A stretch of 64,000 bases of DNA, from NCBI GenBank assembly GCA_037318855.1, contig CP134874.1:1054598-1118597 (forward strand), written 5' to 3'. This DNA is from Candidatus Sedimenticola sp. (ex Thyasira tokunagai) (GTDB lineage: Bacteria; Pseudomonadota; Gammaproteobacteria; Chromatiales; Chromatiaceae). Below the pieces are notes generated by a model. That model did not search any database, was not told the DNA's origin, and was given only the letters and a program-made list of their open reading frames with translations. Below, piece by piece: positions 27,553 to 36,384 of this stretch (within the stretch, counting starts at the first letter, position 1; each line of letters starts with the position of its first letter). Position numbers and translations under genes: made by a program.

Positions 27553-28899
27553 GTGGGTAGTGAGATAAAAGTTTTAGTTCCGGATATTGGAGATTTTTCC
27601 GGTGTAGAGGTGATTGAGGTACTGGCCTCTACCGGAGACCGCATTGAGGTGGATCAGTCCCTCGCCACTCTGGAGAGTGATAAGGCGACAATGGAGATAC
27701 CTTCACCACTCGCCGGCACGGTGAAAGAGGTTGTGGTCAAGGTTGGCGATAGCATCGGCGAAGGGGATCTACTGTTAACGTTACAGTCCGACAGTGAGGC
27801 GATAACCGAAGAGAGTGCCTCATCAGGCGAACCGCCGGCTCCCGCAGCAGAGGAGGTGGAGACTGCTCAAGCACCGGCCTCTACCCCCACTGCAGAACCG
27901 GAGCCCGAGTTTACTCAGGCGCAACGTCTGCCGGGTGAGAAGATGACACTGCAGCCCCCAGTACCGGTTAGTGCATCTGATACTGTCGTTGATCGTACAC
28001 ATGCCGGCCCATCGGTGCGCCGTTTTGCCAGGGAGTTGGGCGTTGACCTGTTGTGTGTAAAGGGCAGTGGTAATAAAGGACGTATCACTCGGGATGATGT
28101 GCAAGCCTATATCAAGCAGGCGCTAAGTGGCGGCTGCAGTGTTGCGACACCCAGTGGAGCATTTCAGCCACCCTCGGTTCCGGTAGTGGACTTCTCAAAA
28201 TTTGGTGAGATTGAGGAGCAGCCTCTTAGCCGGATCAAGAAGATCAGTGGCACGCACCTCACTGCCTGCTGGATCAATATCCCCCATGTCACCCAGTTTG
28301 ATGAGGCGGATATCACTGAGCTTGAGGCGTTTCGTCAAGCCCAGAAGGGTGTCGCTGCGAAGCAGGATGTAAAGCTTACCTTTATGCCCTTTTTGATGAA
28401 GGCCTGTGTAGGTGCTCTACAGCAGCAGCCGGAGTTCAACAGCTCTCTGAGTCAGGACGGCACGAGCCTGATCTACAAAAAGTATTTCCATATCGGTATT
28501 GCCGTCGATACGCCTAACGGTTTGATGGTGCCGGTTATCCGTGATGTGGATAAGAAGGGAATCTATGATCTGGCCAGGGAGTTGATGGATGTCAGTAGCC
28601 GTGCCCGGGAAGGTAAGCTGTCACCTGCAGACCTTCAGGGGGGCTGTTTTTCTATCTCAAGCCTGGGTGGCATCGGAGGGACCGCTTTTACACCCATCGT
28701 CAATGCGCCCGAGGTGGCCATTCTCGGTGTATCCCGCTCATTTATGAAACCGGTGTGGGATGGGAGCGCATTTAATCCCCGGCTTACTCTGCCGCTTTCA
28801 CTCTCCTACGATCATCGGGTGATCGATGGTGCTCAGGCAGCCCATTTCACTACCCTGCTCTCAGGTCTGCTCACTGATATTCGGCGCCTGTTGCTGTGA
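27553..28899 (+). CDS. aceF: Pyruvate dehydrogenase E2, dihydrolipoamide acetyltransferase
   Basis: 448 aa from the GTG at 27553, which has GGAGGA at a good distance; an ATG at 27532 in frame is the alternative. One lipoyl domain (residues 2-76, lipoylated Lys44 in ESDKATM), a Pro/Ala/Glu-rich linker, a peripheral subunit-binding domain (about 148-185, SVRRFARELGVDL) and the catalytic domain to the end with SLSYDHRVIDGA (active-site His and Asp). Many gammaproteobacterial E2s have two or three lipoyl domains; this one has a single copy, while the E3 carries its own. Confidence 0.95.
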   Translation: MGSEIKVLVPDIGDFSGVEVIEVLASTGDRIEVDQSLATLESDKATMEIPSPLAGTVKEVVVKVGDSIGEGDLLLTLQSDSEAITEESASSGEPPAPAAEEVETAQAPASTPTAEPEPEFTQAQRLPGEKMTLQPPVPVSASDTVVDRTHAGPSVRRFARELGVDLLCVKGSGNKGRITRDDVQAYIKQALSGGCSVATPSGAFQPPSVPVVDFSKFGEIEEQPLSRIKKISGTHLTACWINIPHVTQFDEADITELEAFRQAQKGVAAKQDVKLTFMPFLMKACVGALQQQPEFNSSLSQDGTSLIYKKYFHIGIAVDTPNGLMVPVIRDVDKKGIYDLARELMDVSSRAREGKLSPADLQGGCFSISSLGGIGGTAFTPIVNAPEVAILGVSRSFMKPVWDGSAFNPRLTLPLSLSYDHRVIDGAQAAHFTTLLSGLLTDIRRLLL

Positions 28900-29028
28900 G
28901 TGTGGTGGCTTATCTTGCGGCTCCTGATTTTTAAAAAGTGGGGTGCAGCACAAGCAGGGGAGTGCGGTTTTCTAAAAAAAGCCTAAATTTTCTTTAATGG
29001 CTGTGCACAATAATCCGGGAACCGGGTG

Positions 29029-29314
29029 TAAGCGAGTCTTCGATTTCGTGATGCAAAACGGGACATCCAAGTCCCCCTTTTGCACTCAATCTTCGACAGC
29101 CTATTAGTACCCCGGCCGTCCTGGTCACTAACCGCTACGCGATAACATCGCAAGCTCGTTACCGCTTCGCAGTCAGTTCCCATTGACTGGACGCCGTGTT
29201 CGGATGCCTACTTTGCTTCCCCTCTGGCGCGCTGCGCGCACGACGGGTAAGCAGTGCGGCCTCACGGCTACCGGGGATTACCAGCCCTCGCTTCGCTCTC
29301 CATGGCTGGCAGCG
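29029..29314 (-). ncRNA. 286-bp structured mobile RNA element, copy C
   Basis: This is a near-identical copy (about 6 differences in 286) of the unit that splits the IS110 transposase at 12112-12397, in inverse orientation. It lies between aceF and lpdA and abuts a GTAGGAGCG palindrome at 29314. Sequence changes keep pairing, for example GTCAG to GTTAG opposite CTGAC, a G-U wobble that works only on the assigned strand. High identity to copy A indicates recent movement or gene conversion. No protein gene of the IscB or TnpB type is nearby. Confidence 0.6.
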
Positions 29315-29378
29315 TAGGAGCGAACTTGTTCGCGAAGAGCATGCCCGGTCGCCTGGTCGCAAAAAAATTCGCTCCGGC
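29314..29378. repeat. GTAGGAGCG palindrome, copy 4 (degraded)
   Basis: GTAGGAGCGAACTTGTTCGCGA faces TCGCAAAAAAATTCGCTCCGGC with several mismatches. It is directly adjacent to copy C of the RNA element. The remaining 29379-29659 is AT-rich with no gene, and presumably holds the lpdA promoter. Confidence 0.75.
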
Positions 29379-29659
29379 AGATGCACTTTTTTCTATGAAG
29401 ATAGTGCTTCAGGGCTATTACACATAGCCACTTTTTCTTTTTTGCCAAGAAAAAAGAAGGAAATATAGAGCTTTCTCTATAAATGGCTTAATTATTATTT
29501 AAATTTATACATGGATGGGCTACTCTTCTTCTGTTTTTGTAGGCGCCGACAAATATTGGATATTTGTCCAAATAATATTTTCATTTTTTCTGCTGATTTT
29601 GTAATTTCTAAGGAAAATCTGAAAAAACTGCTAACCACACAGCCAATGAAGGAAAAAAG

Positions 29660-31387
29660 ATGAGCAACATTGTTGAGGTCACTCTGCCGGATATAGGTGA
29701 TTTTGAGTCGGTTGATATCATTGAGGTGCTGGTCTCGAACGGTGACAGCCTGGCGGTCGAAGATGCGCTGGTCACTCTGGAGAGTGATAAGGCTACCATG
29801 ACCATTCCTTCACCCCATGCCGGAATAGTTAAGCAGTTAAGGGTAAAGGTGGGGGATGCCATCTCCAAGGGTGGCGCTATCCTCAGTATGGAGTTGGCCG
29901 AGGGTGAAGCCGCAGATACCCGGCACGAGCCCACCGCCGCACCCGTTTCGGGGGCGATGAAGGGTGCTGCCGATATGCAGGTGGAGGTGGTTGTTCTCGG
30001 TGCCGGTCCAGGTGGCTACACCGCCGCTTTCCGGGCGGCTGACCTGGGACTGAAAACAGTGTTGATAGAGCGTCATGCCAGCCTCGGTGGGGTCTGTCTC
30101 AACGTCGGCTGTATTCCCTCCAAAGCGTTGCTCCATGCGGCAGACGTGATCAACGAAGCGGCGGAGATGGAGCATATGGGGATCAGCTTCGGTAAGCCGA
30201 AGGTGGACCTCGCCAAACTACGTAGCGGTAAGGAGAAGGTGGTGGGGCGGCTTACCCAGGGGCTTGCTGCTCTTGCCAAACAGCGCAAAGTGGAAGTAGT
30301 TCAGGGCTGGGCCCAGTTTGAATCTCCCAACCGGATCGCCGTGGAGACTGGTGAGGGTCGCCGTACTATCGGTTTTGACAACGCAATTATCGCTTGTGGA
30401 TCCAGGCCGGTGGATATCCCCGGCTTTCCCAATGACGATCCCCGCCTGATTAACTCCACCGGTGCATTGGCACTGGAGGATGTGCCGAAAAAGATGCTTG
30501 TGGTCGGCGGTGGCATCATCGGACTGGAGATGGGCACTGTCTACAGCACTCTGGGTAGCCAGATCGACGTGGTCGAGCTTCAGCCAAACCTGATTCCCGG
30601 TTGCGACAAGGATCTTGTGCGTCCACTGCAGAAGCGCCTCAACACTAAGTTCAACAGCATCATGCTGGAGACAAAAGTGACCGAGATCAAGGCTCAGAAG
30701 GGTGGTCTGAAGGTCTTCTTCGAAGGCAAGAAGGCACCGGAAAAACCACAGACCTACGACAAGGTGCTGGTAGCGGTGGGCCGTCAGCCCAACGGCAAGT
30801 TGATTGGTGCAGAGCATGCCGGGGTTACCGTCGATGCGCGTGGCTTTATCCCGGTGGATCAACATATGCGTACCAATGTGCCCAATATCTACGCCATTGG
30901 TGACGTGGTGGGCAACCCCATGCTGGCCCACAAGGCGACCCATGAGGCGAAAGTGGCTGCCGAGGTGATCGCCGGGCAGCATGCACTGTTTGATCCGCTG
31001 ACTATTCCTTCAGTGGCCTATACCGATCCGGAGGTGGCCTGGATGGGGCTGACCGAGACCGAGGCCAAGGCACAGGGCATCGAATATGAGAAGGGGGCGT
31101 TCCCATGGGCCGCTTCCGGTCGTGCTTTAGGTATAGGTCGTGACGAGGGCATGACAAAACTACTGTTTGACCCCGAAACCAAACGCATTCTAGGCGCCGG
31201 CATCGTTGGTGTTAACGCCGGTGAGTTGATTGGTGAGGCGGTATTGGCACTGGAGATGGGTGCGGATGCCGAGGATATTGGTCTGACCATTCACCCCCAT
31301 CCGACACTGAATGAGACCATCTGCTTCGCTGCCGAGATGGCGGAGGGAAGCATCACCGACCTGATGCCGCCGCGTAAGCGTAAGTGA
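29660..31387 (+). CDS. lpdA: Dihydrolipoamide dehydrogenase E3 with N-terminal lipoyl domain
   Basis: 575 aa, about 100 longer than a plain E3. Residues 1-78 are a lipoyl domain with Lys44 in ESDKATM, 85-105 an Ala/Pro linker, and from ~108 a standard flavoprotein: FAD motif GAGPGGY (114-120), redox disulfide Cys146/Cys151 in GGVCLNVGCIPSK, NAD motif GGGIIGLEMG, and the His-Glu pair in HPHPTLNE near the end. It reoxidises dihydrolipoamide in the PDH complex. Lipoyl-E3 fusions are known in several beta- and gammaproteobacteria and complement the single-lipoyl E2 here. Confidence 0.95.
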   Translation: MSNIVEVTLPDIGDFESVDIIEVLVSNGDSLAVEDALVTLESDKATMTIPSPHAGIVKQLRVKVGDAISKGGAILSMELAEGEAADTRHEPTAAPVSGAMKGAADMQVEVVVLGAGPGGYTAAFRAADLGLKTVLIERHASLGGVCLNVGCIPSKALLHAADVINEAAEMEHMGISFGKPKVDLAKLRSGKEKVVGRLTQGLAALAKQRKVEVVQGWAQFESPNRIAVETGEGRRTIGFDNAIIACGSRPVDIPGFPNDDPRLINSTGALALEDVPKKMLVVGGGIIGLEMGTVYSTLGSQIDVVELQPNLIPGCDKDLVRPLQKRLNTKFNSIMLETKVTEIKAQKGGLKVFFEGKKAPEKPQTYDKVLVAVGRQPNGKLIGAEHAGVTVDARGFIPVDQHMRTNVPNIYAIGDVVGNPMLAHKATHEAKVAAEVIAGQHALFDPLTIPSVAYTDPEVAWMGLTETEAKAQGIEYEKGAFPWAASGRALGIGRDEGMTKLLFDPETKRILGAGIVGVNAGELIGEAVLALEMGADAEDIGLTIHPHPTLNETICFAAEMAEGSITDLMPPRKRK

Positions 31388-31398
31388 ACGTTGTTTTA

Positions 31399-31688
31399 GC
31401 CGGAAATGAACGCGAATGGACGCAAATAAAAGCTGAGACTATTTGATCAGCAACCTAAATTTACCAATGCACACGATGTATCCTGTGCAGCATCTAAGGT
31501 TTCTTAAGCTAACTAGTGCCCGTCAAGAAATGATGCTTTTTTCATCGCGCCTGAAGGCGCTCCAACAAAAATACAACGATATATCAATGTATTGTAGGAG
31601 CGACTTTAGTCGCGAATGAACATGGCACGATGTTTCCGGACGGACACTAAGCTAGAAACATTCGCGTAAATTTGAGTTCATTTCCGGC
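31399..31688. repeat. Nested stack of palindromic repeats
   Basis: The outermost arms GCCGGAAATGAACGCG (31399 onward) and GTTCATTTCCGGC (31676-31688) are those of the 7294-7366 palindrome. Inside lie CTAACTAGTGCCCGTC (from ~31508) and GACGGACACTAAGCTAG (to ~31655). Innermost is a GTAGGAGCG-type palindrome (about 31554-31613, TCGCGCCTGAAGGCGCTCC facing GGAGCGACTTTAGTCGCGA). The arrangement looks like successive insertion of small elements one into another. It lies in the gap between lpdA and the esterase. Confidence 0.75.
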
Positions 31689-31722
31689 TGAAATACCTTT
31701 CGGGAAAATATGGAGAATTTCG

Positions 31723-32508
31723 GTGAAGCTCTACTACCGAGAATACGGTACCTATAGCGATCAGCGACCTACGCTGATTCTGCTTCATGGGCTTCTGGGC
31801 TCATCATCCAACTGGCACAGCATCGCACGTAGGCTGGAAGGTGATTTTCATATCATTGTTCCCGACCTGCGTAATCACGGTCGTTCCCCCCACTCCGGCG
31901 ATGTCAGTTACCCTGCACTGGCCGCTGATCTGAGTGAACTATTGGATGAACATGGCCTGGATTCAGTCCTGCTGGTTGGCCATAGCATGGGAGGCAAGGC
32001 AGCGATGTGGCTGGCCTTGGAGTGGTCGGAGCGGGTGGCCGGCCTGGTAGTAGTAGATATCGCCCCGATAAACTACTCCAATCGGTTTTCTGTTATCTAT
32101 GATGTTTTGCAGCAGTTGGATCTTAGTATCTTGTCTGACCGCGACGAGGCTGATGAGTTGTTGTCATCATCCTTACCGGAAAGGGGGCTGCGTCAGTATC
32201 TACTGCAGAACCTGGTGCAGGAGTCAGGCCAGTGGCGCTGGCGGATGAATCTGGAGGGGCTACAAGCGGGGATGGACGATATCCTTATCTTTCCTGAACA
32301 TCTGGGTAGCAGGCAATATCCGGGCAAGGCGCTATTTATTCATGGTAGTGAGTCCGATTATGTCACTGCCGCCAGTGGTGAGACTGTTCAGCGTTATTTC
32401 CCATTCTCCCGGTTTCGCTCTATCCCGGGTGCGGGCCACTGGGTCTACTCCGAGCAGCCGGATGCTTTTCTCACCGCATTGACACCCTTTCTCAAGCAGA
32501 CGGTATAA
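31723..32508 (+). CDS. Alpha/beta hydrolase, YbfF-like esterase
   Basis: 261 aa from the GTG at 31723 (TGGAGA upstream); the longer open frame starts at a TTG inside a repeat and is unlikely. The catalytic Ser sits in GHSMGG, the Asp in a later loop (IHGSESDYV) and the His in GAGHWVYSEQP. LLHGLLGSSSNW and PDLRNHGRSPHSG match the YbfF esterase group of the fold. The substrate is unknown, probably short acyl esters or thioesters. It is upstream of argG but separated by a palindrome. Confidence 0.85.
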   Translation: MKLYYREYGTYSDQRPTLILLHGLLGSSSNWHSIARRLEGDFHIIVPDLRNHGRSPHSGDVSYPALAADLSELLDEHGLDSVLLVGHSMGGKAAMWLALEWSERVAGLVVVDIAPINYSNRFSVIYDVLQQLDLSILSDRDEADELLSSSLPERGLRQYLLQNLVQESGQWRWRMNLEGLQAGMDDILIFPEHLGSRQYPGKALFIHGSESDYVTAASGETVQRYFPFSRFRSIPGAGHWVYSEQPDAFLTALTPFLKQTV

Positions 32509-32579
32509 AAAGCAGGCCGTAAATAAACACAAACCAGCTCTGTACTATGTTCCTGTTCCACGCAACTATCATCACCTCC

Positions 32580-32657
32580 GTGGGAGCGGCGCCCCCGCCG
32601 CGATGAACGTTGCACAGCCTTGCCATGTTCCATCGCGCCGAGGGCGGCGCTCCTACA
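32580..32657. repeat. GTAGGAGCG palindrome, copy 5
   Basis: GTGGGAGCGGCGCCCCCGCCGCGATGAAC faces CATCGCGCCGAGGGCGGCGCTCCTACA. It lies in the esterase-argG gap. Confidence 0.88.
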
Positions 32658-32798
32658 GCACTGGTTATGGCTATGTGGGGCAGGGTTATTGTGCATGCTT
32701 CTACTATTCCCGGACAGGCTCCTGGGCTATAATTGCCCGTTCACTTTTTCACGGTGGCTGCTACAGAGCGGCCCAATACACATTCGGAGCAAACCCTC

Positions 32799-34022
32799 AT
32801 GTCAGAGTCTGGCGTCAACAAGGTCGTATTGGCTTATTCCGGTGGACTGGATACCTCAATCATCGTCAAGTGGCTGCAGGACGAATACAAATGTGAGGTG
32901 GTGACCTTTACCGCCGATATCGGTCAGGGTGAAGAGGTCGAGCCTGCCCGCGCCAAAGCAGAGGCTGCCGGCATCAAGGAGATCTACATTGAAGATCTGC
33001 GTGAAGAGTTTGCCCGCGACTACGTCTTTCCGATGTTCCGTGCCAACGCTATCTATGAGGGTGAGTACCTGCTGGGTACCTCTATCGCCCGTCCGCTGAT
33101 TGCCAAACGTCTGATTGAGATTGCAAAAGAGACCGGCTCTGACACCATCTCTCACGGCGCCACCGGCAAGGGTAATGATCAGGTTCGCTTTGAGCTCGGT
33201 GCCTATGCTCTGATGCCCGACGTGAAAATAATAGCCCCCTGGCGTGAGTGGGACCTGCTCTCCCGTGAGAAGTTGATGGCGTACGCCGCGGAGCACGGTA
33301 TCCCGGTGGATTTCAAGAAGCAGGGCAAGAAGTCCCCTTACTCGATGGATGCCAACCTGCTGCACATCTCCTACGAGGGCGACATCCTTGAAGACCCCTG
33401 GGCAGAGCCTGAGGAAGATATGTGGCGCTGGACCGTCTCTCCCGAGAAGGCTCCCGACCAACCCACCTATGTGGAACTCACCTATGAGAAGGGTGATATC
33501 GTCGCTATCAATGGTGAGGCGATGAGCGCAGCGACCATCATGGAGTACCTCAACAAGGTGGGTGGCGAAAACGGTATCGGCCGTGACGATATCGTCGAGA
33601 ATCGTTACGTCGGTATGAAGTCCCGTGGCTGTTACGAAACACCTGCCGGCACCATCATGCTGCGTGCCCACCGTGCTATGGAGTCCCTCACACTCGACCG
33701 TGAGGCAGCCCATCTGAAAGATGAACTGATGCCCAAGTATGCCGACATGGTCTACAACGGTTACTGGTGGAGCCCCGAGCGAGAGGCGCTGCAGGCACTG
33801 ATCGACCATACTCAAGAGGTGGTTAACGGCACTGTGCGCATGAAACTCTACAAGGGCAACATCATTGTCGCCGGCCGCAAGTCTGAAACCAACAGCCTGT
33901 TCGATGAAGATATCGCTACCTTTGAAGAGGACGAAGGCGCCTACGACCACAAAGATGCAGAGGGCTTCATCAAACTCAACGCCCTGCGTCTGCGTGTGGC
34001 TGCCCGTCGGGGTGGCATCTAG
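32799..34022 (+). CDS. argG: Argininosuccinate synthase
   Basis: 407 aa from the ATG at 32799, with GGAG ten bases upstream; the frame extends upstream but without homology. It joins citrulline and aspartate with ATP to argininosuccinate. The N-terminal PP-loop [10 protein letters not shown] (11-20) is followed by [14 protein letters not shown] and [23 protein letters not shown] motifs typical of the short bacterial ArgG. It stands alone with repeats on both sides. Confidence 0.96.
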   Translation: MSESGVNKVVLAYSGGLDTSIIVKWLQDEYKCEVVTFTADIGQGEEVEPARAKAEAAGIKEIYIEDLREEFARDYVFPMFRANAIYEGEYLLGTSIARPLIAKRLIEIAKETGSDTISHGATGKGNDQVRFELGAYALMPDVKIIAPWREWDLLSREKLMAYAAEHGIPVDFKKQGKKSPYSMDANLLHISYEGDILEDPWAEPEEDMWRWTVSPEKAPDQPTYVELTYEKGDIVAINGEAMSAATIMEYLNKVGGENGIGRDDIVENRYVGMKSRGCYETPAGTIMLRAHRAMESLTLDREAAHLKDELMPKYADMVYNGYWWSPEREALQALIDHTQEVVNGTVRMKLYKGNIIVAGRKSETNSLFDEDIATFEEDEGAYDHKDAEGFIKLNALRLRVAARRGGI

Positions 34023-34036
34023 TCTGATAAGATAAA

Positions 34037-34262
34037 AGCGGGACGCAGAGGTCGCAGAGAAGCACAGAGGGCAGGGAGAAGGACAACCACACCTTTCTCG
34101 TGGGAATATTGCAAAGCTCTAGTTCCTTTATCTTATGGAGAGTGTTGTAAAAGCACCAGTCCCTTCTCCCTACGAGGGAGAAGGCTAGGATGAGGGTGTA
34201 TTAACTCAATGGGTTGTCTATCGATTCCCCTCATCCCAACCCTCTCCCCGGTGGGGAGAGGG
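34037..34262. repeat. CAGAG repeat followed by CCCTCTCC palindromic repeat
   Basis: 34037-34080 holds a GGACGCAGAGGTCGCAGAG run. From ~34140 follow GTTGTAAAAGCACCAGTCCC, CTTCTCCCTACGAGGGAGAAGG, TAGGATGAGGGTGTATTAA and CCCTCTCCCCGGTGGGGAGAGGG. The second part matches the inverse of 44790-44910, so it is one copy of the repeat that fills the 325-bp MITE-like element there. No gene is seen in 34023-34359. Confidence 0.75.
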
Positions 34263-34359
34263 AGCTGGTGAGCTCCAAATCTTGAGTTACCGTAAGACTA
34301 TACTTTTTCCTGTAAGCACTATTCTGTTCTGACCTTCCTTCATAAATAAGGACACGCTT

Positions 34360-35586
34360 ATGCCTGAATCTCCGGTAATCCGCCATAACACCGTTGCTGT
34401 GCGGGTGGGCAAGGTCATGGTCGGCGGCAACGCTCCGGTGGTGGTGCAGTCGATGACCAACACCGATACGGCGGATGTGGGTGCTACCACTGAACAGGTG
34501 CTGCAGTTGGCACAGGCGGGCTCCGAACTGGTTCGTCTTACCGTCAACACTGAAGCCGCCGCTCAAGCGGTGCCGGAGATTCGCCAAGCCTTGGAGAGGG
34601 CCGGCTGTCATGTGCCTCTCGTGGGGGATTTCCACTTCAACGGCCACAAACTGCTGGAGCAGTATCCGGCCTGTGCTCAGGCCCTGGAGAAGTACCGGAT
34701 CAACCCCGGTAACGTCGGGCGTGGTGCCAAGGGGGATGACAAGTTCGCATCTATGATCGAACTGGCGGTGCGCTACGACAAAGCGGTGCGGATCGGTGTC
34801 AACTGGGGCAGTATGGACCAGGAGTTGGTGGCACGGATGATGGATGAGAACGCCCGTTTTGATGAGCCCCTGGATAATGATCAGATGATCCGCCGGATCA
34901 TGGTGGTCTCGGCGCTGGAGAGTGCACAAAAGGCGGAGGCGTTGGGCCTTGGCAGGGATCGCATCATCCTCTCAGTCAAAATGAGCGGTGTGCAGGACCT
35001 GATCGCTGTCTACCGTGAGCTGGCAAAAGCCTGTGACTACGCCCTGCATCTGGGGCTTACCGAAGCGGGCATGGGCTCCAAGGGTATCGTCGCTTCCACC
35101 GCCGCCCTGGCGGTGCTGCTGCAGGAAGGTATTGGCGATACCATTCGTATCTCCCTCACTCCCGAACCCGGCGGCGCCCGCACCCAGGAGGTTGTGGTGG
35201 CTCAGGAGATTTTACAGTCCATGGGGCTGCGCTCTTTCACTCCCATGGTCATCGCCTGCCCCGGCTGCGGCCGCACCAGCAGCACCGTTTTCCAGCAACT
35301 GGCCCAGGATATCCAGGCCTACCTGCGTGAGCAGATGCCGCTGTGGAAAGCGCAGCATCCTGGTGTCGAGACCATGACCGTCGCCGTCATGGGTTGTGTG
35401 GTCAACGGCCCGGGCGAGAGCAAGCATGCCAACATCGGCATCAGCCTACCCGGTACCGGCGAGACACCGGTGGCGCCGGTCTATGAGGATGGTGAGAAGA
35501 CGGTGACCTTGAAGGGTGAAGGTATCGCTGAAGAGTTTCAGCAGATCGTCGAGCGCTACGTGGCCGATCACTACAAGCAGCCCTAA
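34360..35586 (+). CDS. ispG: 4-hydroxy-3-methylbut-2-en-1-yl diphosphate synthase (IspG/GcpE)
   Basis: 408 aa, full length. It is the penultimate enzyme of the MEP isoprenoid pathway, reducing MEcPP to HMBPP with a [4Fe-4S] cluster. The N-terminal TIM barrel starts [24 protein letters not shown]; the C-terminal reductase domain holds ACPGCGRTS with two cluster cysteines and [18 protein letters not shown] with the third. The ATG is preceded by AAGGA. It stands alone; in many gammaproteobacteria ispG follows rodZ/pilF, which is not the case here. Confidence 0.96.
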   Translation: MPESPVIRHNTVAVRVGKVMVGGNAPVVVQSMTNTDTADVGATTEQVLQLAQAGSELVRLTVNTEAAAQAVPEIRQALERAGCHVPLVGDFHFNGHKLLEQYPACAQALEKYRINPGNVGRGAKGDDKFASMIELAVRYDKAVRIGVNWGSMDQELVARMMDENARFDEPLDNDQMIRRIMVVSALESAQKAEALGLGRDRIILSVKMSGVQDLIAVYRELAKACDYALHLGLTEAGMGSKGIVASTAALAVLLQEGIGDTIRISLTPEPGGARTQEVVVAQEILQSMGLRSFTPMVIACPGCGRTSSTVFQQLAQDIQAYLREQMPLWKAQHPGVETMTVAVMGCVVNGPGESKHANIGISLPGTGETPVAPVYEDGEKTVTLKGEGIAEEFQQIVERYVADHYKQP

Positions 35587-35753
35587 TTTATCCCCTTCCC
35601 TATATACCCGCTGTCATGCTGTGGTATACCTGATCTGGCGGATACGCCGGCTTGTGCTATCTTCTATTTTGTCCGCTCAAACTTATAAATAGTAAAAAAG
35701 GGCGGTGCTTTTCCAGTTTACAAAACCCCAATTCCCAAAGGAGGAGTTGAAAG

Positions 35754-36245
35754 ATGAAAAGAGCACTTGCTGTGGCGCTGCTCTGCGCCGTTCCGTTTGT
35801 TTCAATGGCTGAAGATGATGAGGCGATGCTGGTCCCGCTCAAACGCCTGACCATGGATACCGCCATGACTATTGCCAAAGGTGCAGTTGATGCCTGTCGC
35901 AAAGAGGGTATTCAGATCGCTGTCACGGTAGTCGATCGCAATGGTCTTGTGCAGGCGGTGTTGCGTGACACGATCGCCTCTCCCATTACACTCAAAATCA
36001 GTCATCAAAAGGCCTATACAGCAGCCAACTTCAATGCGGCAACATCGGCAATGAGTGATCGTGCCGGTACACCGATCGGACGGGTCGAGGGGCTGGTGAT
36101 GTCTGCCGGAGGCCTGCCGATCCAAGCGGGAGGTGCACTGCTGGGTGCAGTGGGTGTGAGTGGCGCGCCCTCGGGTGTGACGGATGAAGCCTGCGCCCAG
36201 GCCGGGATCGATGCCGTAATCGACGATCTTGAAATGTCGATGTAA
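35754..36245 (+). CDS. Periplasmic GlcG/HbpS-like (DUF336) protein
   Basis: 163 aa with a signal peptide (MKRALAVALLCAVPFVSMAE). The rest is the GlcG/HbpS fold: LTMDTAMTIAKGAVDACRKEGIQIAVTVVDRNG, SPITLKISHQKAYTAANF, and GGLPIQAGGALLGAVGVSGAPSG. Some members bind heme; others act in glycolate metabolism or cofactor protection. Its export signal argues for the heme-binding or stress type, but the ligand is not visible in sequence. AAGGAGGAG precedes the ATG. It is a single gene with a palindrome downstream. Confidence 0.88.
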   Translation: MKRALAVALLCAVPFVSMAEDDEAMLVPLKRLTMDTAMTIAKGAVDACRKEGIQIAVTVVDRNGLVQAVLRDTIASPITLKISHQKAYTAANFNAATSAMSDRAGTPIGRVEGLVMSAGGLPIQAGGALLGAVGVSGAPSGVTDEACAQAGIDAVIDDLEMSM

Positions 36246-36265
36246 GTCAGCACATGCTTACTTTA

Positions 36266-36349
36266 TGTGGGAGCGACTTTAGTCGCGATGGAATCTGGCA
36301 TAGGATGAGGTTTTGTTGCTTACACATCGCGACTAAAGTCGCTCCTACA
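36266..36349. repeat. GTAGGAGCG palindrome, copy 6
   Basis: TGTGGGAGCGACTTTAGTCGCGATGG faces CATCGCGACTAAAGTCGCTCCTACA, almost the same as copy 1. It lies between convergent genes and could act as a bidirectional terminator. Confidence 0.9.
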
Positions 36350-36384
36350 GTACACCAGTGAGCTAGAGTTGATTTAATCTGTTG

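Noticed and set aside
32856..33950. 364-codon frame antisense to argG
   Set aside because: It lies wholly inside argG in the opposite strand; argG has complete family motifs, so the antisense frame is a codon-bias artefact.
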